Shown one piece after another: positions 1 to 6,491 of a DNA stretch of 23,895 nt. The notes beneath the pieces were generated by a model that saw only the letters and a list, made by a program, of their open reading frames with translations, was not told the DNA's origin and made no database searches. The DNA is taken from NCBI GenBank assembly GCA_028713675.1, contig JAQTNV010000054.1, positions 1 to 23,895 on the forward strand, written 5' to 3'. The position numbers and the translations under genes were made by a program. Every line of letters starts with the position of its first letter. Positions within the stretch are counted from its first letter, which is position 1. Origin of the DNA: a bacterium (GTDB lineage Bacteria > Desulfobacterota > JAPLJL01).

Positions 1-544
1 TTAAGCAACGAGAAGGTGGTGGTGGAGATCGTCAGCGGGTTCATCTCCTCGCTGAAGGTGGCGGTAATCGGCGCGTTGAGCGCCACTTCCGCCGCGCCAT
101 TCAGAGGGGTGGTGGAACTTACCTCCGGTGGGGTGGTGTCCGGGATCTCGCCGGTGGTAAAGCTCCAGCTATAATCATTGGCCAGCGCATTGTCTGCCAG
201 GTCCTTGGCCCCGGCGGTAATCGTGGCCGTATATATGGTGTTGGGGGCAGGAGGGATGGTCGGGATGAAGAGCGCGGTGACGCCGACGTAGGTCACGGCG
301 CCGGGGACGGGCGTCGCCCCGTTAAACAACGAGAAGGTGGTGGTGGAGATCGTCAGCGGGTTCATCTCCTCGCTGAAGGTAGCGGTGATGGGCGCGTTGA
401 GCGCCACTTCCGCCGCGCCATTCAGAGGGGTGGTGGAACTTACCTCCGGTGGGGTGGTGTCCGGGATCTCGCCGGTGGTAAAGCTCCAGCTATAGTCATT
501 GGCCAGCGCATTGTCTGCCAGGTCCTTGGCCCCGATTGTAATCG
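1..544. repeat. Near-identical tandem 321-bp coding repeat
   Basis: Bases 1-223 and 322-544 match almost perfectly, with only a handful of substitutions, at an offset of 321 bp (107 codons). This is one Big_5 domain unit. Identity falls sharply outside this core, which suggests recent duplication or gene conversion. Copy number beyond the left edge is unknown. Confidence 0.85.
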
Positions 545-911
545 TAACAGTATATAAGGTGCCGGACGCGAAATTGCTTTCCGGCTTGAAGGTTGCAATG
601 GTGCCGACGTAGGCCACCGTGCCTTTAACAGGAGTGGTCCCTTGCTTGATGATAAAGGTTGCCTTAGTGATGGTCGGTGGGTCCATCGCCTCGCTGAAGG
701 TGGCGGCGACTTTCCGGTTGGTCGGCACATCCGTAGCCAGATCCGCGGGGTTTACGAAAGCAACCATGGGTGCGGTGGTGTCTGGGATCGTCTGGCTTCC
801 ATTTTTGTCACCTCCGCATCCGGAGCCCATCAGGCCGAAGGAGAGCAACAGTGCGGCCGCGGCGAATATTGGACCCCCGACCGCACATATATGTTTAGTT
901 ATGTTTTTCAT
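1..911 (-). CDS. Big_5 (bacterial Ig-like) repeat lipoprotein, 3' end outside window
   Basis: The reading frame is open from ATG at 911 to the window edge (303 codons, no stop), so the C-terminus is missing. AGGAG lies about 10 nt before the start. The N-terminus is a signal sequence with a Gly-Ser-Gly-Cys end (Cys32), suggesting a lipoprotein, although the -3 residue is not the usual Leu. After it come about 107-residue units of the Big_5 type, each with a P-x-V start, an ATF(S/N)E-(A/E)-M core, a YT(A/V)TIT strand and a WSFTT end. Two complete units and part of a third are visible. The N-terminus closely resembles the 10841-7953 protein, so the two are paralogues. Likely an outer-membrane-attached, surface or periplasmic adhesive or structural protein; the exact role is unknown. 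It is probably transcribed from the sigma-54 promoter at 1030-1045. Confidence 0.85.
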   Translation of the reverse strand, partial: MKNITKHICAVGGPIFAAAALLLSFGLMGSGCGGDKNGSQTIPDTTAPMVAFVNPADLATDVPTNRKVAATFSEAMDPPTITKATFIIKQGTTPVKGTVAYVGTIATFKPESNFASGTLYTVTITIGAKDLADNALANDYSWSFTTGEIPDTTPPEVSSTTPLNGAAEVALNAPITATFSEEMNPLTISTTTFSLFNGATPVPGAVTYVGVTALFIPTIPPAPNTIYTATITAGAKDLADNALANDYSWSFTTGEIPDTTPPEVSSTTPLNGAAEVALNAPITATFSEEMNPLTISTTTFSLL

Positions 912-924
912 TAGATTCTTTCTC

Positions 925-993
925 CTACTTTTTAGATATTTGCAATTCACGTCCGATGATGATCTCGGCTCCATTCTCGGATACATGTCTTAT
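925..993 (-). pseudogene. In-frame scar: start of DUF4398 gene fused to end of OmpA gene
   Basis: Reading from 993 down, ATA-AGA-CAT-GTA-TCC matches the first codons of the 12209 gene (ATG-AAA-CAC-GTA-TCC) with the start codon changed to ATA. The frame then continues as ENGAEIIIGRELQISKK and stop. This aligns with the OmpA-gene ending RRVEIVIERDLHVSNQ and stop at 10855. The distance from this stop to the next ATG (14 bp) is the same as between the OmpA gene and the Big_5 gene at 10841. I infer that a deletion removed nearly all of a DUF4398-OmpA gene pair and left this 23-codon fusion in the leader of the Big_5 gene. Confidence 0.75.
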
Positions 994-1029
994 TGAATCC
1001 TCAGTTTTAAAGGTCTTGATTTTATATGT

Positions 1030-1045
1030 CGCAAGCGTCGTGCCA
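1030..1045 (-). promoter_or_regulatory. Sigma-54 promoter (copy I)
   Basis: On the minus strand the sequence reads TGGCACGACGCTTGCG: a perfect -24 TGGCAC box, GG-N10-GC spacing and a TTGC -12 box. It would drive the Big_5 lipoprotein gene starting at 911, with a leader of about 110 nt containing the 925-993 scar. The leader after the -12 box (ACCTTTAAAA...GAGGATT) aligns with that of promoter copy II at 12246. Confidence 0.8.
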
Positions 1046-1120
1046 TTTGCACACCCTCACGTAAGGTCCCGATTCCCCTATTTTTTGTTGAATAACGGAG
1101 CGACCCGGACACACGCAAAC

Positions 1121-1154
1121 CATCATTAATATGATCCGGCATCGATCAAAACGA
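1121..1154. promoter_or_regulatory. Putative activator-binding region (UAS) of promoter copy I
   Basis: An interrupted palindrome CATCATTAATATGATC (1121-1136) is followed by GATCAAAACGA (1144-1154). It lies about 76 bp upstream of the -24 box of promoter copy I. The same two-part arrangement occurs upstream of promoter copies II and III. This fits an enhancer site for a sigma-54 activator; binding itself is inferred. Confidence 0.5.
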
Positions 1155-1174
1155 ATGGATCGCCGGGTGGAGCC

Positions 1175-1192
1175 CCACGGCTAAAGCCGTGG
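1175..1192. repeat. Perfect hairpin
   Basis: CCACGGCTAAAGCCGTGG has 8-bp arms and a 2-base loop. It adjoins the 1191-1272 repeat and lies about 145 bp past the stop of the LEA_2 gene. It has no T-tract, so a terminator role is uncertain; a dispersed palindromic element is equally likely. Confidence 0.6.
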
Positions 1193-1272
1193 CACCCCGA
1201 CAAAGCTTACGGCGGGCGGAATGCTTCGACTCCGTTTCCCTCGACCCCGAATGGGGGCTCGGGACGAGAACC
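1191..1272. repeat. Left copy of ~82-bp inverted repeat flanking the stress island
   Basis: The reverse complement of this stretch matches 12513-12594 with roughly ten mismatches in 82 positions. The shared core includes GGTTCTCGTCCCGAGCCCCC and ATTCCGCCCG. Together the two copies bracket about 11.2 kb. The rest of the 912-1335 gap holds the promoter, the UAS, the scar and the hairpin listed separately, and I see no gene in it. Confidence 0.75.
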
Positions 1273-1335
1273 TTTTCGGCCATGATCAATCGACCCGAGG
1301 ACACGACTCTTTTGCCCTCCGTCAGATCGCCGGTG

Positions 1336-2370
1336 CTATGGTAGAGTTTCGACCTTGTTTTCGAAAAAGATCGCTTTCCGGTAGTCTGGTGTGAACGGTT
1401 GCGGTTCGTTCATTTTCGTATTCCAGTCAGTGAAGAGGGGGGATTCGGCCTCTTCTGCGGCGGCGAGGGACGGCCAGAGGAACGGAAGCCACGCTTCTAA
1501 TTCCTCCGCCTGGTCGGCTGTCGAGAGAGAATCAATCTCATAATCGGAAAATCGCGATAGACCCGTGAGCCCGTCGCCGGAGCCCGCGGCGATCGTGGCC
1601 AGGTTTTTCTGCTTGATCTCCGCCACCTTCTCCGACAGGATCACGTTGAATACGGATTGCCGGATGGCGGCGATGTCGACCTCCACCGGCACGTTCACCA
1701 GGAAAACCTGCCCGGGTCGAGTGAGCGTGGCATCTTCCTTCTTCCTCTTCACCAGGTTCAGGTGCTTGAACCCGGCCGTGTAGGCCATTTTTTTCAGGAC
1801 CAGATCTTTGCCGCTGACGTTCGTGATCTTCAGCGTCAGGTCGAACCGCGTGTGATCGACGTCCAGTTCTCGAACGCGCCACGAGGCAACCGTGATCCCC
1901 GAAGGTCCGCTGATGGGCATCGTCCCGGAGAATTTGAAGTAGATGTTGGGGTCCCCGATCGCGGTCTGGAGGCGGGCGATGCCGTCGGCGGAGAAGGCCA
2001 ACTCGTTACGGTCCTTGGCCTGCTCGTACAGATTGTAGAGCCGGTCAAAGCGGACCGCGACCGGGAAGACCAGGTGGTTGGAGGAATGCGCGTCGATATC
2101 GATTGGGCCTTTTTTGACCATTTCCAAAAGCGGGCTGTTCGCCACGGAAAGGTTGACCGCGATGTTGTCCAGCGAGATCCCGGTCGCGCTGGGATTGTCC
2201 ACCTGCAGGTGGACTTCCAGGTTTGCGCTTTCGAGCGAAACTTCGGTGACCCTGATCATTTCCAGGTTCGTGGTGATATCACCTAACCCGCACCAACTCG
2301 TAGCCAGGACCAGCAGGATCCCGACCAGTGGCAGGATCAGGCCCAGGGCGATGACACGAGATTTCTTCAT
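1336..2370 (-). CDS. LEA_2 (late embryogenesis abundant type 2) family protein
   Basis: 344 aa. An N-terminal hydrophobic segment (residues about 6-28) is followed by two beta-rich LEA14-like domains (about 33-135 and 150-255). These show family hallmarks such as EVHLQVDNPSATGISLDNIAVNL and DLTLKITNVSGKDLVL, i.e. strand-N-P/N-V-S-strand units. A polar C-terminal extension follows. GGAG lies 9 nt before ATG. Bacterial members of this family are exported or membrane-tethered proteins associated with desiccation and osmotic stress. The Cys near residue 27 follows Trp, so a lipoprotein is not well supported and a signal anchor is preferred. It is the last gene of the minus-strand run that includes DUF883, the AI-2E transporter and the sll1863-like proteins, which supports an envelope-stress role. 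Confidence 0.8.
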   Translation of the reverse strand: MKKSRVIALGLILPLVGILLVLATSWCGLGDITTNLEMIRVTEVSLESANLEVHLQVDNPSATGISLDNIAVNLSVANSPLLEMVKKGPIDIDAHSSNHLVFPVAVRFDRLYNLYEQAKDRNELAFSADGIARLQTAIGDPNIYFKFSGTMPISGPSGITVASWRVRELDVDHTRFDLTLKITNVSGKDLVLKKMAYTAGFKHLNLVKRKKEDATLTRPGQVFLVNVPVEVDIAAIRQSVFNVILSEKVAEIKQKNLATIAAGSGDGLTGLSRFSDYEIDSLSTADQAEELEAWLPFLWPSLAAAEEAESPLFTDWNTKMNEPQPFTPDYRKAIFFENKVETLP

Positions 2371-2421
2371 AATGATCTCCGGCCTAAAATGTGCAATTTC
2401 TTTTCGGCCCCGATCGCGGTC

Positions 2422-2727
2422 TCATAGCCGGGAATCCCTTTTGCTTCTTTTGAACAGCAGCGTGGCGATTCCGAATCCGATGCCGAAGGCGGCCAGACCG
2501 CCGAGCAGCGGATGCCGCTTGATTTCATCCGCCAGGACCTGGACGACTTCTTCGCCCCGGGCGCCGGCATCGTCGAGGCGGTTCCGGAAGCCCGTCCATC
2601 CGCTGTTGCGGTTATCGCCGTCTGCGAGTTTCTTCAGGCCGGCGGCCAGGGCGGCGATTTCTTCCCGCGATTCCGCGATGCCGGCATTCAGTGCCTCCAG
2701 GTTGTTTTCGTCTTTTTTCTCATTCAT
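2422..2727 (-). CDS. DUF883 / ElaB-YqjD-like membrane-anchored protein
   Basis: 101 aa from ATG 2727, chosen because AGGAGG sits 9 nt before it. A longer TTG-started reading would overlap the transporter gene upstream. The protein is charged and helical (residues 1-70) and ends in a short membrane segment (about 75-95) with the pattern EIKRHPLLGGLAAFGIGFG followed by Arg/Lys. That is the family signature of ElaB/YqjD/YgaM proteins, which in enterobacteria are inner-membrane, stationary-phase, ribosome-associated proteins. Function here is inferred from the family only. Confidence 0.8.
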   Translation of the reverse strand: MNEKKDENNLEALNAGIAESREEIAALAAGLKKLADGDNRNSGWTGFRNRLDDAGARGEEVVQVLADEIKRHPLLGGLAAFGIGFGIATLLFKRSKRDSRL

Positions 2728-2795
2728 CTTCTTTTCCTCCTTCTGAGCGTTTTCTTCTCTTTCGCTCGGCCTCCAGTTGTTTTCGAATCTTGTGG

Positions 2796-3863
2796 TCAAA
2801 TCCGCTTTTTGGCCGCCGGCGGGATTTTTTCAGTCAGGGTTTCCGGCCCGAGCAGGACGGCAATCCAGCGGGTGCTCTCATGGCTCTCAAAAGCGAATTT
2901 CAGGGTCATGGTCAGCGGAACGCAGAGAACCGCACCGATCGGACCCAGCAGGCTCCCCCAAAACATCAGCGAGAGAAATACCACCAAGGTGGAGAGGTCC
3001 AACTTCCGGCCCATCAGCCTCGGTTCCACCCCATAATCGAGCGCGAGATTGATGACCATATATCCCGCGGCCACGAGAACAGCTCTCCAGATCCCGAGTT
3101 GGAGCAGGGTAAGCAGAACAGCGGGAATGCCGGCGATAGTGGAGCCGATGCTGGGCACGTAGTTGAGCAGAAAAGCCAGAAAACCCCAGAGAATGGGAAA
3201 ATCCACGTGCAGAATGTAAAGCCAGATCGTGACCAGGATCCCCGTCGCGAGACTGATCAGGGTCTTGATGACCATATAACGTTTCATATCATTGACAAAC
3301 ACGGTGAACCGGGGAAAGACCCGGTGAGGATCGCCGAGGACGGCGCGGAGTTTGACCGGGAAGCTGGTGATTTCGAGCAGGATAAAGGTTACCGTGAGCA
3401 AGATCAGGACAATGTCGGAAAGCGCCGAGCCCAGCCGCATGAACAGGCCGACGGTCAGGTTCAAAATCGCCGCCGGATTGACGTATTGGAGCAGAATCTT
3501 CTCGGGGAGTGCGACATTCTTGCCCGCTAAAATTCCCTTGAAGGCATGAACCTGCTCCTGGATGCGCGCCTGGTATTGAGGCAGGGCGGCGTAAAAACTG
3601 TTGATGGATGTGCCGACCACGGTCCCGATCGCCAGCAGAATGAAAATCATTCCGGCCACCACGAGCAATACAGCCACGACGACCGGCAGGCGTTTTCTTT
3701 CGAGCCAGAGCACCGGCGGTGTCGCCAGAATCGCGAAAAAGACCGAAACGAGGAACGATACCAGAACCGTCTGCGCCTGACTGATGCCCCAGAGGATGAA
3801 AACGATGGACGCAGCGATGACAAGGAAGCGCGGCGCGGGATGAAGTTTGTCCGGTTCGGTCAT
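2796..3863 (-). CDS. AI-2E family transporter (UPF0118)
   Basis: 355 aa from ATG 3863; the upstream TTG of the same frame is a less likely start. Seven to eight hydrophobic segments are visible: two or three N-terminal helices, a long soluble loop (about residues 85-140), then a C-terminal bundle. The bundle has the family motif GFLAFLLNYVPSIGS and later GSLLGPIGAVLCVPLT. The family was named for the E. coli autoinducer-2 exporter, but members also include Na+/H+ antiporters, so the substrate cannot be assigned. It starts 15 bp after the DUF948-like gene stop and is likely cotranscribed with it. In a cluster of LEA and other stress proteins, an ion-exchange or osmotic role is at least as plausible as signalling. 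Confidence 0.88.
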   Translation of the reverse strand: MTEPDKLHPAPRFLVIAASIVFILWGISQAQTVLVSFLVSVFFAILATPPVLWLERKRLPVVVAVLLVVAGMIFILLAIGTVVGTSINSFYAALPQYQARIQEQVHAFKGILAGKNVALPEKILLQYVNPAAILNLTVGLFMRLGSALSDIVLILLTVTFILLEITSFPVKLRAVLGDPHRVFPRFTVFVNDMKRYMVIKTLISLATGILVTIWLYILHVDFPILWGFLAFLLNYVPSIGSTIAGIPAVLLTLLQLGIWRAVLVAAGYMVINLALDYGVEPRLMGRKLDLSTLVVFLSLMFWGSLLGPIGAVLCVPLTMTLKFAFESHESTRWIAVLLGPETLTEKIPPAAKKRI

Positions 3864-3878
3864 GGGCAAACGCCTTCG

Positions 3879-4337
3879 CTAGTGCGCGGCACTGGTTGCC
3901 TCCGGCGAGGCCGCGGACGGAGACGGAGGGGGCCCGTTTTCCGGAACCGCATTGACTTCGGGCCCGGGGGCCTTTCCGGTTTCTTCCCCCGGGGACCGGG
4001 TTTTAATAAAAGCAGCTATCGCTGTCCCGACGGATGCCATGATCGTCGAGAAGATATTGATGATTTTCATGTTTCGTTCGAGGCCGCGGGCCAGGTTCCC
4101 GATGGACGCCAGGAGGTCCGCGATGCTCGTCTCTCCGCCTTGGAAACCGCGGCTCAGCACCTCGACGCGATCGGAAATGGTCTCGAACCGGGCCAGGATC
4201 CGCGTCAGTTGAGCGCCGATCTCGGCCATCTTTTTGCCGGCCCGATAAAACGCGATGGCGATCATGATGAGCAGGGGAATCAAGGCCCCGACGAACACCG
4301 AGGCCAGGATAACCAATGTCAGTTGGCCGTTATCCAT
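3879..4337 (-). CDS. DUF948-like single-pass membrane protein
   Basis: 152 aa. A strong N-terminal membrane segment (residues 7-30, LVILASVFVGALIPLLIMIA) is followed by an amphipathic helical region (33-95). A second hydrophobic stretch lies near 95-112, and the tail is low-complexity Pro/Ala/Ser. The pattern matches DUF948 proteins found in general-stress operons of many bacteria; the molecular function is unknown. A GGGAGGG stretch precedes the ATG. It lies 18 bp after the sll1863-like gene and 15 bp before the transporter start, so it is probably in the same transcript. Confidence 0.7.
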   Translation of the reverse strand: MDNGQLTLVILASVFVGALIPLLIMIAIAFYRAGKKMAEIGAQLTRILARFETISDRVEVLSRGFQGGETSIADLLASIGNLARGLERNMKIINIFSTIMASVGTAIAAFIKTRSPGEETGKAPGPEVNAVPENGPPPSPSAASPEATSAAH

Positions 4338-4355
4338 GGGTCTGGTCCCTCCCGG

Positions 4356-4664
4356 TTAGGGTTTCAGGTTGATGAAAGCGCCTTCGAGATCGTCCCAGGC
4401 CCGCTCGATGCCGGCCTTGAACTCCCCCCACTTCTCGCTTCCCGCCGCCCTGAACTCGTCGACTTTCGCTTGCGCCACCGCGCGCTTGGCCTTCAGGTCG
4501 TCGATGCTCTGGAGATACTCGATCTTGGCTTGCGCGCCGGTCTTCTTGGCCTTGTCCGCCAGGCCGTCGATCTGCGCGGTCCATAACCTAAGCTGAGCTT
4601 CCATCTTGTCCACGTCCGCTTCCAGCGGTCCCGCGTATCTGTCCTTATCTCTCTTCGGTTTCAT
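4356..4664 (-). CDS. Small coiled-coil stress protein, sll1863-like
   Basis: 102 aa. Start ATG 4664 (MKPKRDKD) was chosen because GGAGAG lies 6-10 nt upstream; an ATG four codons earlier overlaps that Shine-Dalgarno. There is no signal peptide, and the protein is almost entirely charged amphipathic helix. It ends in EKWGEFKAGIERAWDDLEGAF, an apolipoprotein-like terminus shared with the next gene upstream (TESTWNDVKGGFQKSYGELKDSF). Family members are annotated as stress-response proteins of unknown mechanism. Being cytoplasmic, it may be the partner of the exported paralogue encoded at 4741-5190. Confidence 0.7.
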   Translation of the reverse strand: MKPKRDKDRYAGPLEADVDKMEAQLRLWTAQIDGLADKAKKTGAQAKIEYLQSIDDLKAKRAVAQAKVDEFRAAGSEKWGEFKAGIERAWDDLEGAFINLKP

Positions 4665-4740
4665 GCGTCTCTCCATTTCGACGGTGTCGTGCTTGACGGG
4701 TTCGATCTCCTGGTCGCGCGGTCGATCTGTGGTTCACCGA

Positions 4741-5190
4741 TCAGGGCTCGATCTTTTCACTCAGCCACTGCCGCGTCTGCTCGAAGGAATCCTTCAATTC
4801 GCCGTAGGACTTCTGGAAGCCGCCCTTCACGTCGTTCCAGGTGGACTCGGTGGCGCTCTCAGCCCGGTCCAGCTGCTTCTTCGTCTGGGCCCATTTCTTG
4901 CGCAAGGCCTTGAGCTTGGTCTTGGCTTCGGTTTGGGACTTGCCGCTGGATTTGCTGATCTTGGCGGAGAGCCGATTCATCTCATCCTGGATCCCGGCCA
5001 GGTCTTTTTTCATTTCGGCGACGAATTCGGCCTTCTGCGCGTAGGCGTAGTCCCGCACCGCCTGGGCCGCTTCTTTCGTTTCCGTTTTGGCCTGGTTGAG
5101 CTGCGCCGCCGCTTTCCCTTCCGCCGCGGCGCTGCCCGCCGCGAGAGCGGTGGTGAGGAGAAACGTAATTGCCAGTATCTTGTTTTTCAT
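4741..5190 (-). CDS. Exported coiled-coil stress protein, sll1863-like
   Basis: 149 aa from ATG 5190, preceded by AAAGG. The N-terminus is a classical signal peptide (MKNKILAITFLLTTALAAGS, likely cut near Ala-Ala-Ala-Glu). The rest is a long Lys/Glu/Ala/Gln-rich coiled coil (about residues 25-149). Its C-terminal amphipathic segment resembles that of the 4356-4664 protein, suggesting paralogy with a gained or lost signal peptide. Probably periplasmic. No enzymatic motif is visible. It is 57 bp downstream of the small lmo0937-type gene and likely part of the same operon. Confidence 0.7.
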   Translation of the reverse strand: MKNKILAITFLLTTALAAGSAAAEGKAAAQLNQAKTETKEAAQAVRDYAYAQKAEFVAEMKKDLAGIQDEMNRLSAKISKSSGKSQTEAKTKLKALRKKWAQTKKQLDRAESATESTWNDVKGGFQKSYGELKDSFEQTRQWLSEKIEP

Positions 5191-5247
5191 TGTTTTTCCT
5201 TTCGTTTCGTTAAGTTCCAGATTCGGATCAGTCAATCAATTCCGGTT

Positions 5248-5397
5248 TCAAAGCACCCGGCGACCCGAGATGATCCGCACCAGGACCATGATTACCGCGA
5301 CCACCAGGAGGAGGTGAATGAACCCTCCCATCGTGTGCGAGGTCACCAATCCGAGCATCCACAGCACGATGAGAGCAACGGCGATTATCCACAACAT
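5248..5397 (-). CDS. lmo0937-type (DUF5670) 49-aa membrane protein
   Basis: A short gene starting at ATG 5397 with an AGGAGGGG Shine-Dalgarno directly upstream. The product starts MLWIIAVALIVLWMLGLVTS and has two hydrophobic helices (residues 2-20 and 26-43) joined by HTMGGFIH. It ends RIISGRRVL. The layout, with the LGLVTS...GGFIH loop, is the signature of the lmo0937/DUF5670 family. These small membrane proteins often accompany CsbD, DUF883 and OmpA stress genes; their function is unknown. The gap to the OmpA gene stop is 18 bp. Confidence 0.88.
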   Translation of the reverse strand: MLWIIAVALIVLWMLGLVTSHTMGGFIHLLLVVAVIMVLVRIISGRRVL

Positions 5398-5415
5398 GCG
5401 CCCCTCCTTTCCGGG

Positions 5416-6264
5416 TTACGGTTTCGGCTTGTACGATTCACGTTCGACGATGATATTGACGCGGCGGTTGTTGGCGCGCCCTTCGGCACTGGCGTTGTCG
5501 GCGATCGGGTTGTCCATGCCCATTCCGCGTGCCTTAATGAGGCCGGCCTGGTAGCTCCGCTGGATAAGGTAATCGCGGACCGCGTCGGCCCGGCGTTGCG
5601 AGAGGCCCTGGTAGTCCGATTTGGAGACCTCCTGGGAATCGGTGTGCCCCTCTACGACGAGGCTGCGCGCGTTGATCCCGAGCAATGCGTCGGCCACCTG
5701 GTCAAGTTTTGCCTTCGCGGAGGGCAACAGGGTCGACTTGCCCGATCGAAAGAGGATGCTCCCGGAGAGCGTGATGACCATCCCGCGCTCCTCTTCCCTG
5801 ACCGCGGTCAGCTTGGCGAGTTCGGCGAGCGCGGCGGCCAACCGCATCTCGGAGTTTCTCAAGTCCTGGCTGGCCTGGTCGGCGGCGAGGGCGGACAGCA
5901 CCGTTGTCTGCATCTCGGAGTCGCTCAGGTTCTGGCTGGCTTTGTCGGCGGCCACCGCGGCCAGCCCGGCCGTCCGCGCTTCTGAATCTTTCAAGTTCTG
6001 GCTGGCTTTAGAGGCGGCCACCGCGGCGGCCGCCGCCGTCCGCGCTTCGGAGTCTCTCAAATCCTGCTTACCCTGCGCCACGTTCTCGGTTTGTTGCTGC
6101 TGGAGATCGGCGTTGGTTTTATCCTGGTTGGCCAGGTCGGCGGCGCGGACCCCAGACGGGGACGCCTCCGTGCGCGGCGGGGCGCCGGCGCATCCCGCGG
6201 CGATCGCGGCGGCCAGAACGGCTCCGGCGAACGCCATGATGCCGATTTTAAATATGTGTTTCAT
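5416..6264 (-). CDS. OmpA-family lipoprotein with 22-residue stalk repeats
   Basis: 282 aa from ATG 6264, preceded by AGGAGG 5 nt upstream. The lipobox is Ala-Ala-Gly-Cys25. Residues 26-60 resemble the DUF4398 lipoprotein encoded at 11844-12209. Residues 66-151 form four helical 22-residue units built on (K/S)Q(N/D)L-x-(D/N)SE. Residues 165-280 are an OmpA C-terminal peptidoglycan-binding domain with EGHTDS (Asp209), LSQRRADAVRDYL and NNRRVNIIVE. The DAP-contacting Asp and Arg of E. coli OmpA are conserved. It likely tethers outer membrane to peptidoglycan through an alpha-helical spacer. The gene looks like a chimera: N-terminus of the DUF4398 gene joined to the stalk and OmpA domain of the 10855-11820 type. 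Confidence 0.9.
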   Translation of the reverse strand: MKHIFKIGIMAFAGAVLAAAIAAGCAGAPPRTEASPSGVRAADLANQDKTNADLQQQQTENVAQGKQDLRDSEARTAAAAAVAASKASQNLKDSEARTAGLAAVAADKASQNLSDSEMQTTVLSALAADQASQDLRNSEMRLAAALAELAKLTAVREEERGMVITLSGSILFRSGKSTLLPSAKAKLDQVADALLGINARSLVVEGHTDSQEVSKSDYQGLSQRRADAVRDYLIQRSYQAGLIKARGMGMDNPIADNASAEGRANNRRVNIIVERESYKPKP

Positions 6265-6293
6265 TGGATCCTCCTTACTGTAAAAAACGCTGT

Positions 6294-6309
6294 TGCACGG
6301 TTGGCACCG
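6294..6309 (-). promoter_or_regulatory. Weak candidate sigma-54 promoter before OmpA operon
   Basis: On the minus strand CGGTGCCAACCGTGCA satisfies the GG-N10-GC rule and lies about 30 nt before the start codon, similar to promoter copy II. The -24 box (CGGTGC) and -12 box (GTGC) deviate from consensus, and the flanks are not homologous to copies I-III. Confidence 0.35.
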
Positions 6310-6379
6310 TTTCGACCGGGAAGACCGGGAATATCCGTCAATCGGATGGATCCCGCCGGCGGAAATCGAATCCTGACTG

Positions 6380-6422
6380 CAGGCTGGCCCGCGGTCGCCT
6401 GCGGCTCCCTCAGGCCAGCCTG
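6380..6422 (-). terminator. Hairpin after the barrel/Big_5/OmpA gene
   Basis: CAGGCTGGCC (6380-6389) pairs with GGCCAGCCTG (6413-6422) across a GC-rich loop of 23 bases. It lies about 70 bp beyond the stop at 6492 in the minus direction. No clear U-tract follows, so it could be a terminator or an mRNA-stabilising structure. Confidence 0.5.
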
Positions 6423-6446
6423 AATCAGTCAAGTTCTTGGTGCGAT

Positions 6447-6458
6447 GATCAATCACGA
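6447..6458. promoter_or_regulatory. GATCAATCA motif upstream of OmpA gene
   Basis: GATCAATCACGA matches the second half of the putative activator site seen at 12355 and 15521. It lies about 140 bp upstream of the weak sigma-54 candidate. The palindromic first half is absent here, so this is only suggestive. Confidence 0.25.
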
Positions 6459-6491
6459 GTTACCCTTTGCCCCGGCAACGAAATGGGGGAC

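Noticed and set aside
1284-1291. GATCAATC next to the left inverted repeat
   Set aside because: It matches the second half of the putative activator site, but there is no palindrome and no sigma-54 promoter at the right distance, so it is probably chance.
3861-3869. Upstream TTG start for the AI-2E transporter
   Set aside because: ATG 3863 is two codons downstream with comparable spacing to AAGG; the TTG adds nothing conserved.
4606-5985. 459-aa plus-strand open frame
   Set aside because: It runs antisense through four well-supported minus-strand genes with ribosome-binding sites, and its translation is Arg/Gly/Leu-rich with no recognisable family.
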